A stretch of 64,000 nucleotides of DNA, taken from positions 198,501-262,500 of the forward strand of contig CANJKZ010000523.1 of NCBI GenBank assembly GCA_947471745.1, read 5' to 3'. Made by a program: the position numbers and the translations under genes. This document shows positions 33,480-44,500 of this stretch, in pieces. Source of the stretch: Closterium sp. Naga37s-1 (Eukaryota; Streptophyta; Zygnematophyceae; Desmidiales; Closteriaceae). Each line of letters starts with the position of its first letter. The stretch's first letter is position 1. A model generated the notes under the pieces. That model was not told where the DNA came from, did not search any database, and worked only from the letters and a program-made list of their open reading frames with translations.

Positions 33480-34279
33480 ACAATAGGCTTGAATGTGCCT
33501 AAAACGAAAGATAGAGAGCACAGACGGATTTCTGCACAGCGGCTTCAAACGTTGATAGCGTTCTGCTCACAGATGCAAATGACTTGATTCAAATTGGATC
33601 TGGAGCGTCTTCACGTCGTCTACAATTAGCAATCTAGATTGCACGATTTGATAAAGAATTGACGACACAGCGTCGGTTTGAACGAACGGTACTATGGCAG
33701 CCACTATAGTCTTAGAACACAAGATAGGAAGAGTTACGAGTTGGGAATGAATCCCAGCTCCTACAAACCCCAAGAGCCGAGGTACAGTGATGTGGAACAG
33801 TGCCACACTGTCCCCAACCACGAAGGGTCTCGAAACTACCCTGCACTAGGGCCTACACCAAGTGAAATGTTACAGTACACAAAGTAATGTAACTATCTTC
33901 AATATCTTGAGGTGTATCCTTTTTGGCGAGCTTCGAAATCACTTGAGGCTTGACACCAAGGCTCGGGCTCTTCATCACAAACTCATCCTTGAGTTCTTGA
34001 TGGGTCTTCTGCACACACCTGCGACACGCCGAACGTTCGACACAGGACAAAATAGAAACCGCGCACGACAAAATAGAAACCGCGCGCGAGACACAAACGA
34101 CCGCGTAACTCGCGTCTAGCGATAACTCGCTATTGACTCGACACACACACTCGACATCATGACTCAACAATTATAAGCATGAAATATATATTATCCCATG
34201 CCCTCATACCATTCCATACACATACACATTCACGCACACGGACAACAAGCCGAGTGCAAACCGTAGGGTTGCACCAACA
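33480..34279 (-). repeat. LTR M of family C
   Basis: 800 bp, same ends as L and R. It diverges from them in 33880-34170, where L and R agree with each other. It serves as 3' LTR of C1. Its left edge is joined to C2 gag at TCTCGGG. Confidence 0.9.
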
Positions 34280-34320
34280 AACTCCCCCTCGGATTGTTGG
34301 CCTTAGGATATGTTGCTCTC

Positions 34321-37300
34321 TCAGTTCAGAGCCATCCCAGCCAGCTTGCAACATTTCCAATGCTGCTGCTCCACCAGCCTCTTGGTCATCATGTCAGCCG
34401 GCTGCCCCGTGGTCTTCACGTAGCGCAACTTAACTTCACCCGCGGTTACCATGCTCCTCGTCCAATGCCACTTCACCCTCATGTGCTTCGTGAGTCCATG
34501 CAACACAGGGTTCTTAGCAAGAGCAATGGCACCCTGGCTGTCACAGTACAGTGGGGTAGGTCCTTGCTGCTCCTCCCCCAATTCAGCCAACAAACGCCGC
34601 TGCCACACAATCTCCCGTACGGCACGGAAGAGTGCCATGTACTCGAACTCCACCGAGCTCAAAGCTTGGTCAACCTGCTTCTTGCTCTCCCAAGCAGTTG
34701 GGCCTCCACCAACACAGCATATGAAGCCTCCCACACTTGTCATGTCCTCTGGTTCTGATGCATATGAAGCATCCGAGTAGGCGGTGAGGAACAAACGCCC
34801 GGGTTCAACACCATCCGCGCCCTTTTGGCGCCTTTGTGCCGCCGCCGAGTATTGCAGCCCAACGGTCGGTGTTTGGCCAAGATACTTGGCCACCCTCATT
34901 CCAGCTGCTACCTGCTCCTCATTAGGGCATTGCACAACCCTAGCCAGCTGCCCGGTAGCAAACGCGACGTCCGGTCGGGTGTTTACCGCCGCATACATGA
35001 GGCTGCCCACCAACGAGTGAAATCGGCGCCTCTCCTCTTCACCAACGCTCTCCTCCTCTGGTCCCTTCACACACTTGAACCCAGAGGGAAAGGGTGTAGC
35101 CACATGGCCTTCACTCTGCCCAAAGTTGGCAGACAATGCCTCCAGGTACTTTCGTTGATGCACCCGCATGCACCGCTTCTCCACATCTCGTTCGATGTGG
35201 AGCCCAAGGTAGAAGCTCACGTCACCAAGGGCCTTGCACTTGAACTTGTCTTGAAGCTTCAGCATCACCTCCTTCACAAGGTCAGAAGAGGGTGAGAAAA
35301 TGAGGATGTCATCCACATAAACCACCATGAAACTCCTCTGCTCCCCCTCGCCAAGCATGAACAAGGAGTGATCGGCCGTTGAGGGAGTGAAGCCGATCCC
35401 CTCCAACACTTCGCGCAGCTTCATGTACCATTGCCTAGGGGCCTGCTTCAGCCCATAGAGGGCCTTCTTCAGCTTCCACACTCTGCCACTACCATCATCA
35501 AACCCCTCTGGCTGCGCCATAAAAATCTCCTCCTCAAGGATGCCGTTAAGGAATGCCGTTACGATGTCCATTTGCTTTACTACCCATCCTTTGATGGCGG
35601 CTCCCGCGAATAGGGTTCGCAGCGTCATCGGCTTCACCACAGGGGCAAACAGCTCCTTGAAGTCCATCTTCTCCTTCTGCTGGTACCCCTTGGCTACAAG
35701 CCTAGACTTGTAGCGCTCGATCTTGCCGTCGGCATCCGACTTGATTTTGAAGAGCCACTTGGACGTTATCGCCATACGCCCCTCCGGTAGCTCCACCAAT
35801 TCAAACGTGTCATTCTCCTCAATACTCTTCAGCTCACTCTCCATGGCCATCTTCCACTCCTCAGCATCACTACTCTCCAAAGCCTCCTTGAGAGTTGCTG
35901 GTTCTCCCGGCATCTCCACCGGAGAGAAGAACGCGAAGGCACACTCCTCGTAGTCACTCTCCTCGTCGTCTCCGACCATCATTGCCGCTCCGGCCAGGGC
36001 TGTCTTGCCCTGCTTTCCCGGCGCATCATAGGTCAGCCTATTAGGGGGTTGAACTCTCCTCTTCCCCCTTCCTTCCTCCTCAGCTGCAGGGACTTGAAGG
36101 CCTTGGCGTTGCTGCGGTGTGGCTCGAATCTGTGGAGCACTCGGAGTACGGGAAGGGAGTGACGTTGCACGCTCGCTCACTTGCTGCACCTCCTCCTCTT
36201 CTTCCTCTGCATCATTGGCCTCCTCTCCCCCATTCACAAGGGAGGATTGCCTTGTGGTTGTGCTGCCGCTGCTCAGCTCCAAAGGCAGCTCCACATGCTC
36301 CAAACCGGAACTCTTCACCTCCCCAAACCGCACGTCTATCTTCGCCTCATTCTCCGCCTTCCAATCCTTGTACATGAAGTTCTCCATGAACTTGCAGTCC
36401 CTGCTCACCAAGAACTTCTTGGTGAATGGGTCCCAAAGAAGCCATCCCTTGCTGTTTTGAGCCATGCCCAAGTGCACGGCCCACACCGCCTTGGCACCAA
36501 GCTTGTTGTGCCGAAGATGCTTAGGCACGAGCGCCATGCACATGCACCCGAACACCCGAAGCATATCCACCTTTGGCTTCCTTCCTAGCCACTCCACATA
36601 GGGCACCCATTTGTCTGCTCCCACATGAGTCAAGGCTCTGTTCTTGGCCACACACGTGCTCCGCACCGCATCAGGCCAGAAATAGTCGGGTAGCCCGGCT
36701 TCAATGAGCAACCCGCGTGCCGCCTCCGTGATTGTGCGGTTCACTCGCTCGGCGATGCCGTTCATTGCAGGGGAGTATGGCATGGTGAGGGAGTGCCGAA
36801 TACCATTCTTCTTCAGCCACAACCCAAACTCCTTGCTCAGGAACTCTCCCCCTCGATCGGTGCGGATTGACTTGACTAGACGGTCTTGTTGCCGCTCCAC
36901 CATCGGGAACCAATCCGTCTTCAACGTTTCAGCCACGTCGCTCTTCTTGGCCAGCACGTACACCCAAGTCATGCGGGTGTAGACGTCGACAATGGTGAGA
37001 AAATACTCAGCTCCAGCAGCTCCAAGCTTCAGGGGGCCCACCACGTCCATCACCATCTCATCAAGCGGTGCCTTTGCCGTTGCCTCCGAACTAGGGAACG
37101 GAAACCGGGTGAACTTGGCTTGAATGCACGTCGGGCAGCCAAGCACCTCATCGGGCTCCCCCTTCACACGTATGCCAGCAACCATCTCATTCTTCACTAG
37201 CTGCTGCAAGATGGGCAGGGCCACATGCCCCATGCGCCGATGCAAGGTGAGCCAATCACACTCCCCCGTAGCCGAAGTTGGATTGGAGAATGCCGCGCTC

Positions 37301-39090
37301 GCAATAGCGCCCCACATACTCTCTCCGTAGTCCTCCTCCGCTGCTGCCTCTGGGTTCTCCTCACCCTTTTGCTGCTCCTTGGTTGCTGCACCACTCTCCT
37401 TAGGTTCACTGAACTTGCTGGTCCCTCCAGGTTTGCTCTTCTTGAGCTCATTCTCCTTAGCGCGACCATTCGCGCCATCGTCGCTACCGACCGCTCCATC
37501 CTTGGTGCTGATGCTTGCTGCCACTTGCCTCTCCTTAGGCATAGGGACCACTGGGATCTGCCACATCTCGTTGTAGACATCCCTGTCCTCATGAAGGTCC
37601 CAAAGAATTCGATCGCCAAGCCTTGCGGTGTAGGTCTTGGCTCCCTTCGAGTTCGTGTCCATGCCGGCCTTTGCCAACCGCCGCACGGAAATCAGGTTTG
37701 CAGCAAGGCTGGGCACCCAAAGCACGTTCTTGAGGCCCACCATCTTCCCATCAGCACCCTTGAACATGGCCTTGCCCATGCCTTTCACCTCTGCTCGCTG
37801 CCCCAAAGCCGATGTGACATGCTTCACCGGTGACGGCTCGAGTTCGGTGAGCAAGTCCGGGCGAGGTGTCATGCTATAGGTAGCGCCACTATCAATCACC
37901 CAAGAGTCCAGGGGGTGTAGGGTCACCTTCCCCACAGCTGCTGGCTCCTCAAAGCCTTCATCCTTCTCTGGACCAGCCGGTACTTGCGTCGACACGAAGT
38001 AGAATAGACCCGGGTATCGATCGTCGCTCGGGTCCTTGTCGTTGTCTCCGCTCTTCATGTTTGCAGCTCCGCCACCGCGACCGCCACGGCCTCCACGGCC
38101 TCGTCCTCTCCCTCCTCCTGCTCCTCTACCCTCTTGGCCTTGAGCAGGGGTCCAACCATCAGGGAGTTTGTAGCAGTCGCGCCACATGTGTCCGCTCTTG
38201 TGGCAATAGTGACACTCGCCGTCGAATCGGCCGCGACCGCGTCCGTAGCTCTTGTCGTCGCTGCCGTAACCGCCACTCCTGCGGCCTCCGCCGAAGTTGC
38301 TGCCACCAAACCTTCCTCCCCCTCGTCCTCTGCCTCTTCCTCGACCATATCCACGGCCGATGCTCGCTGCCCCAGCGCCATCCGCACTCGCCAACTCACG
38401 GCGGCGGAAATCCTCTTGAAGGATAGCTCGCTTCACGTCTTCAAGCGAGAGGCGGGGCAAGTCGCGATTAAGGTTGATGATGAGCGAGGACCATGACTCT
38501 GGGAGTAAGGCCAGCAACTTGGTCTTCTTTTGGAGCTCACTGTAGTTCAAATCAGCTCCCTCAAGCCGCGTCAACAAGTCGAAGAATTTCTGCACCCCTT
38601 CTTCAACCGCTTCGTCTTCTTCAATTCGTAGTGCCGCCATTTGCTGTTCCAACACCACCGCTACCGCCGCTGTTGCAGGAGCATGTACACCCTTGAGAGC
38701 AGCCCATGCCTTTGGTCCTTTCTCTGGTTCACGCTGGAATGGCTTGATGTGACGGATCTGACTGCTCCCCAACGCTTGCCCAAGTAAGAGATAGCCTTGT
38801 GCGCTCTTCCGCACCCACGGGCTCTTCTCCGGGTCGTTCTCGGGGCGCTTCTCCGTTCCTTCCATCACCTCCAGCAGGTCATAGTGGTCAAAGATGTTCT
38901 CCATCTTGAAGGACCATTCAGCAAAGTTGTCACCGTTGAACTTGTCAAGCCCAAACATCCTAGGCTCATCCCTAGGTGGGCCAAGACTTGGTTGCATGGG
39001 CGCCATGGCTGAATCACGGGGTTGGCCTTGAGCTTGAGCTTCTCCACTGCCACCAGCACCTCTGCCACCCCTTTCCTCAGGTCCAGACAT
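34321..39090 (-). CDS. C1 Gag-Pol polyprotein, intact copia ORF
   Basis: One uninterrupted frame of 1589 residues from ATG 39090 (MSGPEERGGRG); a second ATG (MAPMQPSLG) follows soon after, and C3 retains only that one. Domains: UBN2-like gag (FNGDNFAEWSFKMENIF, LLPESWSSLIINL), Gly/Arg-rich region, CCHC knuckle at residue 293 (CHYCHKSGHMWRDC), protease DSGAT with D400, pre-integrase LHRRMGH, integrase D682, D745, E781 (35-residue D-E spacing), RT with YVDD at 1258-1261, RNase H with YSDASYAS, EYMAL and YCDSQGA, then the end MALN. Gag and Pol share one frame, as in many plant copia elements. PBS, PPT and two LTRs flank it, so it could be functional. The LTRs (M and R) are not a matched pair. 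Confidence 0.92.
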   Translation of the reverse strand: MSGPEERGGRGAGGSGEAQAQGQPRDSAMAPMQPSLGPPRDEPRMFGLDKFNGDNFAEWSFKMENIFDHYDLLEVMEGTEKRPENDPEKSPWVRKSAQGYLLLGQALGSSQIRHIKPFQREPEKGPKAWAALKGVHAPATAAVAVVLEQQMAALRIEEDEAVEEGVQKFFDLLTRLEGADLNYSELQKKTKLLALLPESWSSLIINLNRDLPRLSLEDVKRAILQEDFRRRELASADGAGAASIGRGYGRGRGRGRGGGRFGGSNFGGGRRSGGYGSDDKSYGRGRGRFDGECHYCHKSGHMWRDCYKLPDGWTPAQGQEGRGAGGGRGRGRGGRGGRGGGAANMKSGDNDKDPSDDRYPGLFYFVSTQVPAGPEKDEGFEEPAAVGKVTLHPLDSWVIDSGATYSMTPRPDLLTELEPSPVKHVTSALGQRAEVKGMGKAMFKGADGKMVGLKNVLWVPSLAANLISVRRLAKAGMDTNSKGAKTYTARLGDRILWDLHEDRDVYNEMWQIPVVPMPKERQVAASISTKDGAVGSDDGANGRAKENELKKSKPGGTSKFSEPKESGAATKEQQKGEENPEAAAEEDYGESMWGAIASAAFSNPTSATGECDWLTLHRRMGHVALPILQQLVKNEMVAGIRVKGEPDEVLGCPTCIQAKFTRFPFPSSEATAKAPLDEMVMDVVGPLKLGAAGAEYFLTIVDVYTRMTWVYVLAKKSDVAETLKTDWFPMVERQQDRLVKSIRTDRGGEFLSKEFGLWLKKNGIRHSLTMPYSPAMNGIAERVNRTITEAARGLLIEAGLPDYFWPDAVRSTCVAKNRALTHVGADKWVPYVEWLGRKPKVDMLRVFGCMCMALVPKHLRHNKLGAKAVWAVHLGMAQNSKGWLLWDPFTKKFLVSRDCKFMENFMYKDWKAENEAKIDVRFGEVKSSGLEHVELPLELSSGSTTTRQSSLVNGGEEANDAEEEEEEVQQVSERATSLPSRTPSAPQIRATPQQRQGLQVPAAEEEGRGKRRVQPPNRLTYDAPGKQGKTALAGAAMMVGDDEESDYEECAFAFFSPVEMPGEPATLKEALESSDAEEWKMAMESELKSIEENDTFELVELPEGRMAITSKWLFKIKSDADGKIERYKSRLVAKGYQQKEKMDFKELFAPVVKPMTLRTLFAGAAIKGWVVKQMDIVTAFLNGILEEEIFMAQPEGFDDGSGRVWKLKKALYGLKQAPRQWYMKLREVLEGIGFTPSTADHSLFMLGEGEQRSFMVVYVDDILIFSPSSDLVKEVMLKLQDKFKCKALGDVSFYLGLHIERDVEKRCMRVHQRKYLEALSANFGQSEGHVATPFPSGFKCVKGPEEESVGEEERRRFHSLVGSLMYAAVNTRPDVAFATGQLARVVQCPNEEQVAAGMRVAKYLGQTPTVGLQYSAAAQRRQKGADGVEPGRLFLTAYSDASYASEPEDMTSVGGFICCVGGGPTAWESKKQVDQALSSVEFEYMALFRAVREIVWQRRLLAELGEEQQGPTPLYCDSQGAIALAKNPVLHGLTKHMRVKWHWTRSMVTAGEVKLRYVKTTGQPADMMTKRLVEQQHWKCCKLAGMALN

Positions 39091-39110
39091 TGTCGAAACT
39101 GCTCCAAGGG

Positions 39111-39122
39111 GCTCTGATACCA
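39111..39122 (-). other. Primer binding site, C1
   Basis: TGGTATCAGAGC on the minus strand, two bases (AG) after the LTR end. This is the classical plant initiator tRNA-Met complement. Confidence 0.9.
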
Positions 39123-39124
39123 CT

Positions 39125-39922
39125 TGTTATAGTCACAATAGGCTTGAATGTGCCTAAAACGAAAGATAGAGAGCACAGACGGATTTCTGCACAGCGGCTT
39201 CAAACGTTGATAGCGTTCTGCTCACAGCTGCAAATGACTTGATTCAAATTGGATCTGGAGCGTCTTTACGTCGTCTACAATTAGCAATTTAGATTGCACA
39301 ATTTGATAAAGAGTTGACGACACAGCGTCGGTTTGAACGAACGGTACTATGGCAGCCACTATAGTCTTAGAACACAAGATAGGAAGAGTTACGAGTTGGG
39401 AATGACTCCCAGCTCCTACAAACCCCAAGAGCCGAGGTAAAGTGATGTGGAACAGTGCCATACTGTCCCCAACCACGAAGGGTCTCGAAACTACCCTCCA
39501 CAAGGGCCTACACCAAGAGAAATGTTACACTACACAAAGTAATGCAACTATTCTCACTATCTTAAAGTTTACCCTTTTTGAGAGCTTCGAAATCACTTGA
39601 TTCTTGAAACCAAGGCTCTGGTTCTTCAAGGTAAATTCTTCCTTGAGTTCTTGGAAGTCTGCTGCGCACACCTGCGACACGCCGAACGTTCTACACACGA
39701 CAAAATAGAAAACCGCACACGACACGCAAACGACGACGTGACACGCGACTAGCGATAACTCGCTATTGACTCGACACACACATTCAAAATCATGCCTCAT
39801 CATTCACACACTATTGTAAGCATGAAATATATATTATTTCATGCCCTCATACCATTCCATGCACACACGCATGCACGCACACGGACAACAAGCCGAATGC
39901 AAACCGTAGGGTTGCACCAACA
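39125..39922 (-). repeat. LTR R of family C
   Basis: 798 bp; 5' LTR of C1 and of the whole composite. Much closer to LTR L than to LTR M. Confidence 0.9.
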
Positions 39923-41390
39923 GCGCCCCCCCCCTCGCGGCCCCCTTAGCGGCCCCTTTGCGGCCCCTCTTAAGGCCCCTCGCGGCCCCCCCCTTAGCGG
40001 CCCTCTCGCGGCCCCCCTAGTGGCCCCCTCGCGGCCCTCCTTAGCGGCCCCTTCGCGGCCCCTCTTAAGGCCCTTCGCGACCCCTTCGCGGCCCTTCGCG
40101 GCCCTCTCACGGCCCCTCGCGGCCCCTTCGTGGCCCTTCGCGGCCCTCTCACGGCCCTTCGCGGCCCCTTCGCGGCCCTTCGCGGCCCCCCCTCCCGGCC
40201 CTTCGCGGCCCCTTCGTGGCCCTTCGCGGCCCCTTCGCGGCACTTCGCGGCCCCCTCTGGGCTCGTCGCGGCCCCCTCGCGGCCCCTCCGCGGCTCTTCG
40301 CCGCCCCGTCGTCGCCGCCCCAGCAGCAGCTGCCGTTGCTTCCGCTGCCGCCGCTGCTGTTCGCTACTGCCGCTGCCGCGACGGCCCCGCGCGGCCTGCT
40401 CACCCGCTGGTGCGGGTCTCCGCGGCTGTGCCGCCCCCCCCCCCCCCCCCCCCTTCCTTTTGCCGCTGAACCTGCAGCAGCTGCCGTCGCCGGACCTGCA
40501 GCAGCTGCCACCGCTGCACCTGCAGCAGCTGCCCCCGCCGGACCTGCAGCAGCTGCCGCAACCGGACCTGCAGCAGCTGCCGCCGCCGAACCTGCAGCAG
40601 CTGCCGCCGCCGGAGAAGGAGCCGCAGCCGCTGCCGCCCCTGGCCCCTGGAGCAGCCGCCCCTGGCCCCTGGAGCAGCCGCCCCTGCAGCAGCCGCCCCT
40701 GGCCCCTAGAGCAGCCGCCCCTGCGGCAGCCGCCCCTGGCCCCTGGAGCAGCCGCCCCTGCAGTAGCCGCCCCTGGCCCCTGGAGCAGCCGCCCCTGCAG
40801 CAGCCGCCCCTGGCCCCGAGAGCAGCCGCCCTTGCAGCAGCCGCCCCTGGCCCCGAGAGCAGCCGCCCTTGCAGCAGCCGCTCCTGGCCCCTGGAGCAGC
40901 CGCCCCTGCAGCAGCCGCCCCTGGCCCCTGGAGCAGCCGCCCCTGCAGCAGCCGCCCTTGGCCCCTGGAGCAGCCGCCCCTGCAGCAGCCGCCCCTGGCC
41001 CCTGGAGCAGCCGCCCCTGCAGCAGCCGCCCCTGGCCCCTAGAGCAGCCGCCCTTGCAGCAGCCGCTCCTGGCCCCTGGAGCAGCCGCCCCTGCAGCAGC
41101 CGCCCCTGGCCCCTGGAGCAGCCGCCCCTGCAGCAGCCGCCCCTGGCCCCTGGAGCAGCCGCCCCTGCAGCAGCCGCCCCTGGCCCCTGGTGCAGCCGCC
41201 CCTGCAGCAGCCGCCCCTGGCCCCTGGAGCAGCCGCCCCTGCAGCAGCCGCCCCTGGCCCTTGGAGTAGCCGCCCCTGCAGCAGCCGCCCCTGGCCCCTG
41301 GAGCAGCCGCCCCTGGAGCAGCCGCCCCTGCAGCAGCCGCCCCTGGCCCCTGGAGTAGCCGCCCCTGGAGCAGCCGCCCATGGAGCTGCC
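39923..41390 (+). repeat. Minisatellite leader of element B
   Basis: 39923-40290 is CGCGGCCCCTT-type repeats of about 10-20 bp. 40434-40453 is a run of 20 C. 40470-40615 is CTGCAGCAGCTGCCG-type 15-30 bp repeats. From about 40636 to 41390 a 37-bp unit (GCCCCTGCAGCAGCCGCCCC then TGGCCCCTGGAGCAGCC) is repeated about 20 times. Because 37 is not a multiple of three, the repeat stays open in all frames of both strands and codes a 37-residue Pro/Ala/Ser/Leu/Gln period. Confidence 0.9.
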
Positions 41391-41415
41391 GCGGAGCCCT
41401 CGCCTGTTACCACTG

Positions 41416-41548
41416 GTGAGCACTGCCCTGCCCGTACTGCTGTTACTGCTGCTCCTGTTGTTACTGCTCTTCCTGCTGCTACTGCTGCTCGTGCTGCTCC
41501 TACTGCTACTGCTCTTTCTACTGCTAGTTCTGCTCCTGGCGTGGCCAG
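41416..41548 (+). other. Intron-like segment before gag, element B
   Basis: CACTG|GTGAGCACTGCC at 41416, a 100-bp CTGCTNCTGCT pyrimidine-rich tract, CTGCTAG at 41521-41527 and GCGTGGCCAG at 41539-41548, then ATG 41549. The last AG touches the ATG exactly, as in E and E'. Confidence 0.55.
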
Positions 41549-44500
41549 ATGCAGCTCCAGCGCCGTCCGCGTGAGTCTATCACGCCCCAACAGCTTCGTG
41601 AGTGGTACGCTCGTTGGGGTTGTCGGGGTGGCCGTAGTGGGAGTCGTCCTGGAGTGAGTAGTTTCGGAGCTTCTTGTAGTGGCCAGGTGCAGCTGCAGCA
41701 ACGTGTGCGCGAGGTCCCTTCGCCCCCGCAGCTTCGTGAGTGGTACGCTCAGCGTGGAGGGTCACGGGGTTCTGCTCGCTGCCCGTACGTCCTTCGCACT
41801 GGTGCTAGGACTGGCCAGCCTTGCGGGACGTTTGGTCACACAGAGTCCCGCTGCTTCGCCCGTATGAGCGACGCCTGGCGTACAGAGTTTGGCGACGCGG
41901 CTGAGCTCCCCGACTGGGTGGAGCTGCTTAGGCAGAGGGTAGATGTCTATGCTCTTGACTATGATGCTATCCTCACTGCCATGTATGCATTGCCTACTAG
42001 TGCTGAGGGTGCCTGTTACCTGTGTGTGCCGTCTGACCCCGGTCTCCAGTCTGCTGCTCTAGGTGCTGGTGAGGCTGCTGCCCTAGGTGCTGTCGCGTCC
42101 CCTTCTCCAGGTGCCGGTGAGGCTGCTGCCCTAGGTGCTCGTGCGTCTACTGCTCCAGATGCTGGTGAGTCTGCTCTCTCTGGTACTGCGCCTGCTGCGG
42201 TCTTGCACACCTTCACCCTTGACTCGGGTGCTTCCCGCTCCTTCTTTCGAGACCGCACCACCCTCACGCCGCTCAGTCGGCCGGTTGCGGTCTCCCTGGC
42301 AGACCCCTCTGGGGGTCCTGTCCTTGCCCACTTCTCCACTGTACTACCGTGTCCAGCGGCCCCGTCTGGCTCCCTGTCAGGTCTTTACCTCCCCTCGTTC
42401 TCTACAAACTTGGTGAGCGGTGCTGACCTGCAGGATGGGGGAGTTGACCAGTTCACTCCTGCGAGTCAGCGGGTGACCCACTGCACGTGTGCTCGGACGG
42501 GCCGACACTTGGCCACGTTTACCCGTCAGCCGGGGTCGAGCCTGTACACACTGACTACCGAGTCTCCTCCGGTTGCTGCGTCTGGTCAGGTAGCTGCGTC
42601 GGGTCAGGTGTTTGCTGCAGCGTCCAGGTCTGGTCCTGAGTCTGCCCCCTGCTCGTGTCGCCTCCTGTCCCACCAGACCCTCCTCTGGCACCACCGCCTT
42701 GGTCACCCCTCCCTGCCTCGTCTCCGAGGCATGGCCTCCCGTTACCTTGTCTCTGGTCTTCCCCGGTCCCTCCCTCCCCTTCCTCCGGGGCCTGCCCCTA
42801 CCTGTGTTCCCTGCGTTGAGGGGCGGCAGCGCGCCGCTCCTCACTCCTCCGAGTTTCCGCCGACAGAGGCTCCGCTGCAGACTCTTCACATGGACGTGTC
42901 GGGCCCCGCCCGCGTCCGTGGACAGGGTCACGAGCGTTACTTCCTCCTGGTGGTTGACGACTACTCGCGTTACACCGCAGTCTTCCCCTTGCGCACCAAG
43001 GGTGAGGTCACTGTGGTGTTGATCGACTGGATCCGCGCTGCTCGTCTCCAGCTCAGGAAGAGTTTCGGCTCGGACTTTCCTGTTCTGCGTCTGCACTCCG
43101 ACAGAGGTGGAGAGTTTTCCTCCGACCTTCTGCGAGCCTTCTGCCATGCGAGGGGCATCCGCCAGACGTTCACGCTTCCGGCCTCTCCGCAGCAAAATGG
43201 GATTGCTGAGCGCCGCATTGGCATGGTCATGGACGTCGCGCGTACGTCCATGATCCATGCGGCTGCTCCCCATTTTCTGTGGCCGTTCGCGGTTCAGTAC
43301 GCGGCGCAGCAGATCAACCTTCAGCCCCGTGTCTCCTTGCCGGAGTCCTCCCCCACCCTGCGGTGGACGGGGAAGGTTGGCGATGCGTTTGCGTTCCGTG
43401 TCTGGGGATCTCTGGCTTTCGTCCGAGACTTGTCTGCGGACAAGCTGTCCTCCCGTGCTGTTCCCTGCGTCTTCCTTGGCTTCCCCCCTGACGCGCCTGG
43501 TTGGCAGTTTTACCACCCCACCTCGCGCCGTGTTCTGTCCTCCCAGGACGTCACGTTTGACGAGTCGGTTCCCTACTACCGTCTCTTCCCCTACCGCACT
43601 GCCCCCCTCCCCCCCCGCCACTCTTCCTTGCGCCAGGTCCCCCCCCGGTAGACCCCCTCCCCCCTCAGGGTCCTGCCCCCTCAGGTGTGTCTCAGGTAGA
43701 CGCAGTCGAGCCTGTCGAGGTAGCTGTTGACTCTGGTGCTGCTAGGGGTGCTGGGCCTGCGGGTGCCGGGTCTGGGGGTGCTGAGCCTGAGCGTGCGGAG
43801 CCTGGGGGTGCTGGGTCTGGGGGTGCTGAGCCTAGGGGTGCTGAGTCTGGGGGTGCGGAGCCTGGGGGTGCTAGGCCTGCTCGAGTGGAGCCTGGTGGTG
43901 CTGGGCCTGGGGGTCCTTCGGGTGCTTCGTCCCGGCGGGAGCTGCCCTCTCCCCAGGAGCTGCGTGAGTGGTTTGCTCGCCGCTGGAGTCGTGCTTCTGG
44001 AGCTGGTGGTGCTACCGGTGCTGGAGGTTCTGCGGTTGCTGGAGGTTCTGGAGCCACGGGTCCCGGAGGTGCTCGTGCCGTCGGTACTGGAGCTGCTGGG
44101 CCTGGTGGTGCTGCTGGTGCTGGAGCTGGAGGTGCTCCTGGCGTAGGCGCTGCTGGAGGTGCTGCTGGAGGTGTTGACGCTGGAGGTGCTGCTGGAGCTG
44201 ATGCTTCTGCGGGTGCTGGAGTTGGCGCTGCTGGCGCTGCTGGGGGTGCTGCTGGAGTTGGCGCTGCTGGGGGTGCTGCTGGGGCTGGTGGAGCTGCTGG
44301 CCCTGGTGCTGACACTGGGGGTGCTGGTGCTGTCCCTGCTGGTCCTGGAGGCGCTGCGCGGCCGCAGCCGTACTTCGTTCCACTTCTTCAGCAGGTTCTT
44401 GGTTTCCCGCCTTCTACTGGTCCTGCTCCTTCCTTAGAGTGTCCACCGCCTGTCAGTCCGAGTCACAGTTACAGCTCGCCTCCCCACTGCCTGCTCCTCC

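Larger units (their letters stand above)
27238..39922 (-). mobile_element. Family-C three-LTR composite (C2 + C1)
   Basis: Left to right on the plus strand: LTR L (27238-28035), C2 internal lacking its 5' end (28036-33479), LTR M (33480-34279), C1 internal (34280-39124), LTR R (39125-39922); all read on the minus strand. L and R are close (about ten differences by eye in 798 bp), while M differs clearly in its half nearest the element end. So L and R look like the original pair and M like a second insertion. The flanking 5 bp are GCGGC and GCGCC, an imperfect target duplication in the B leader. Confidence 0.85.
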
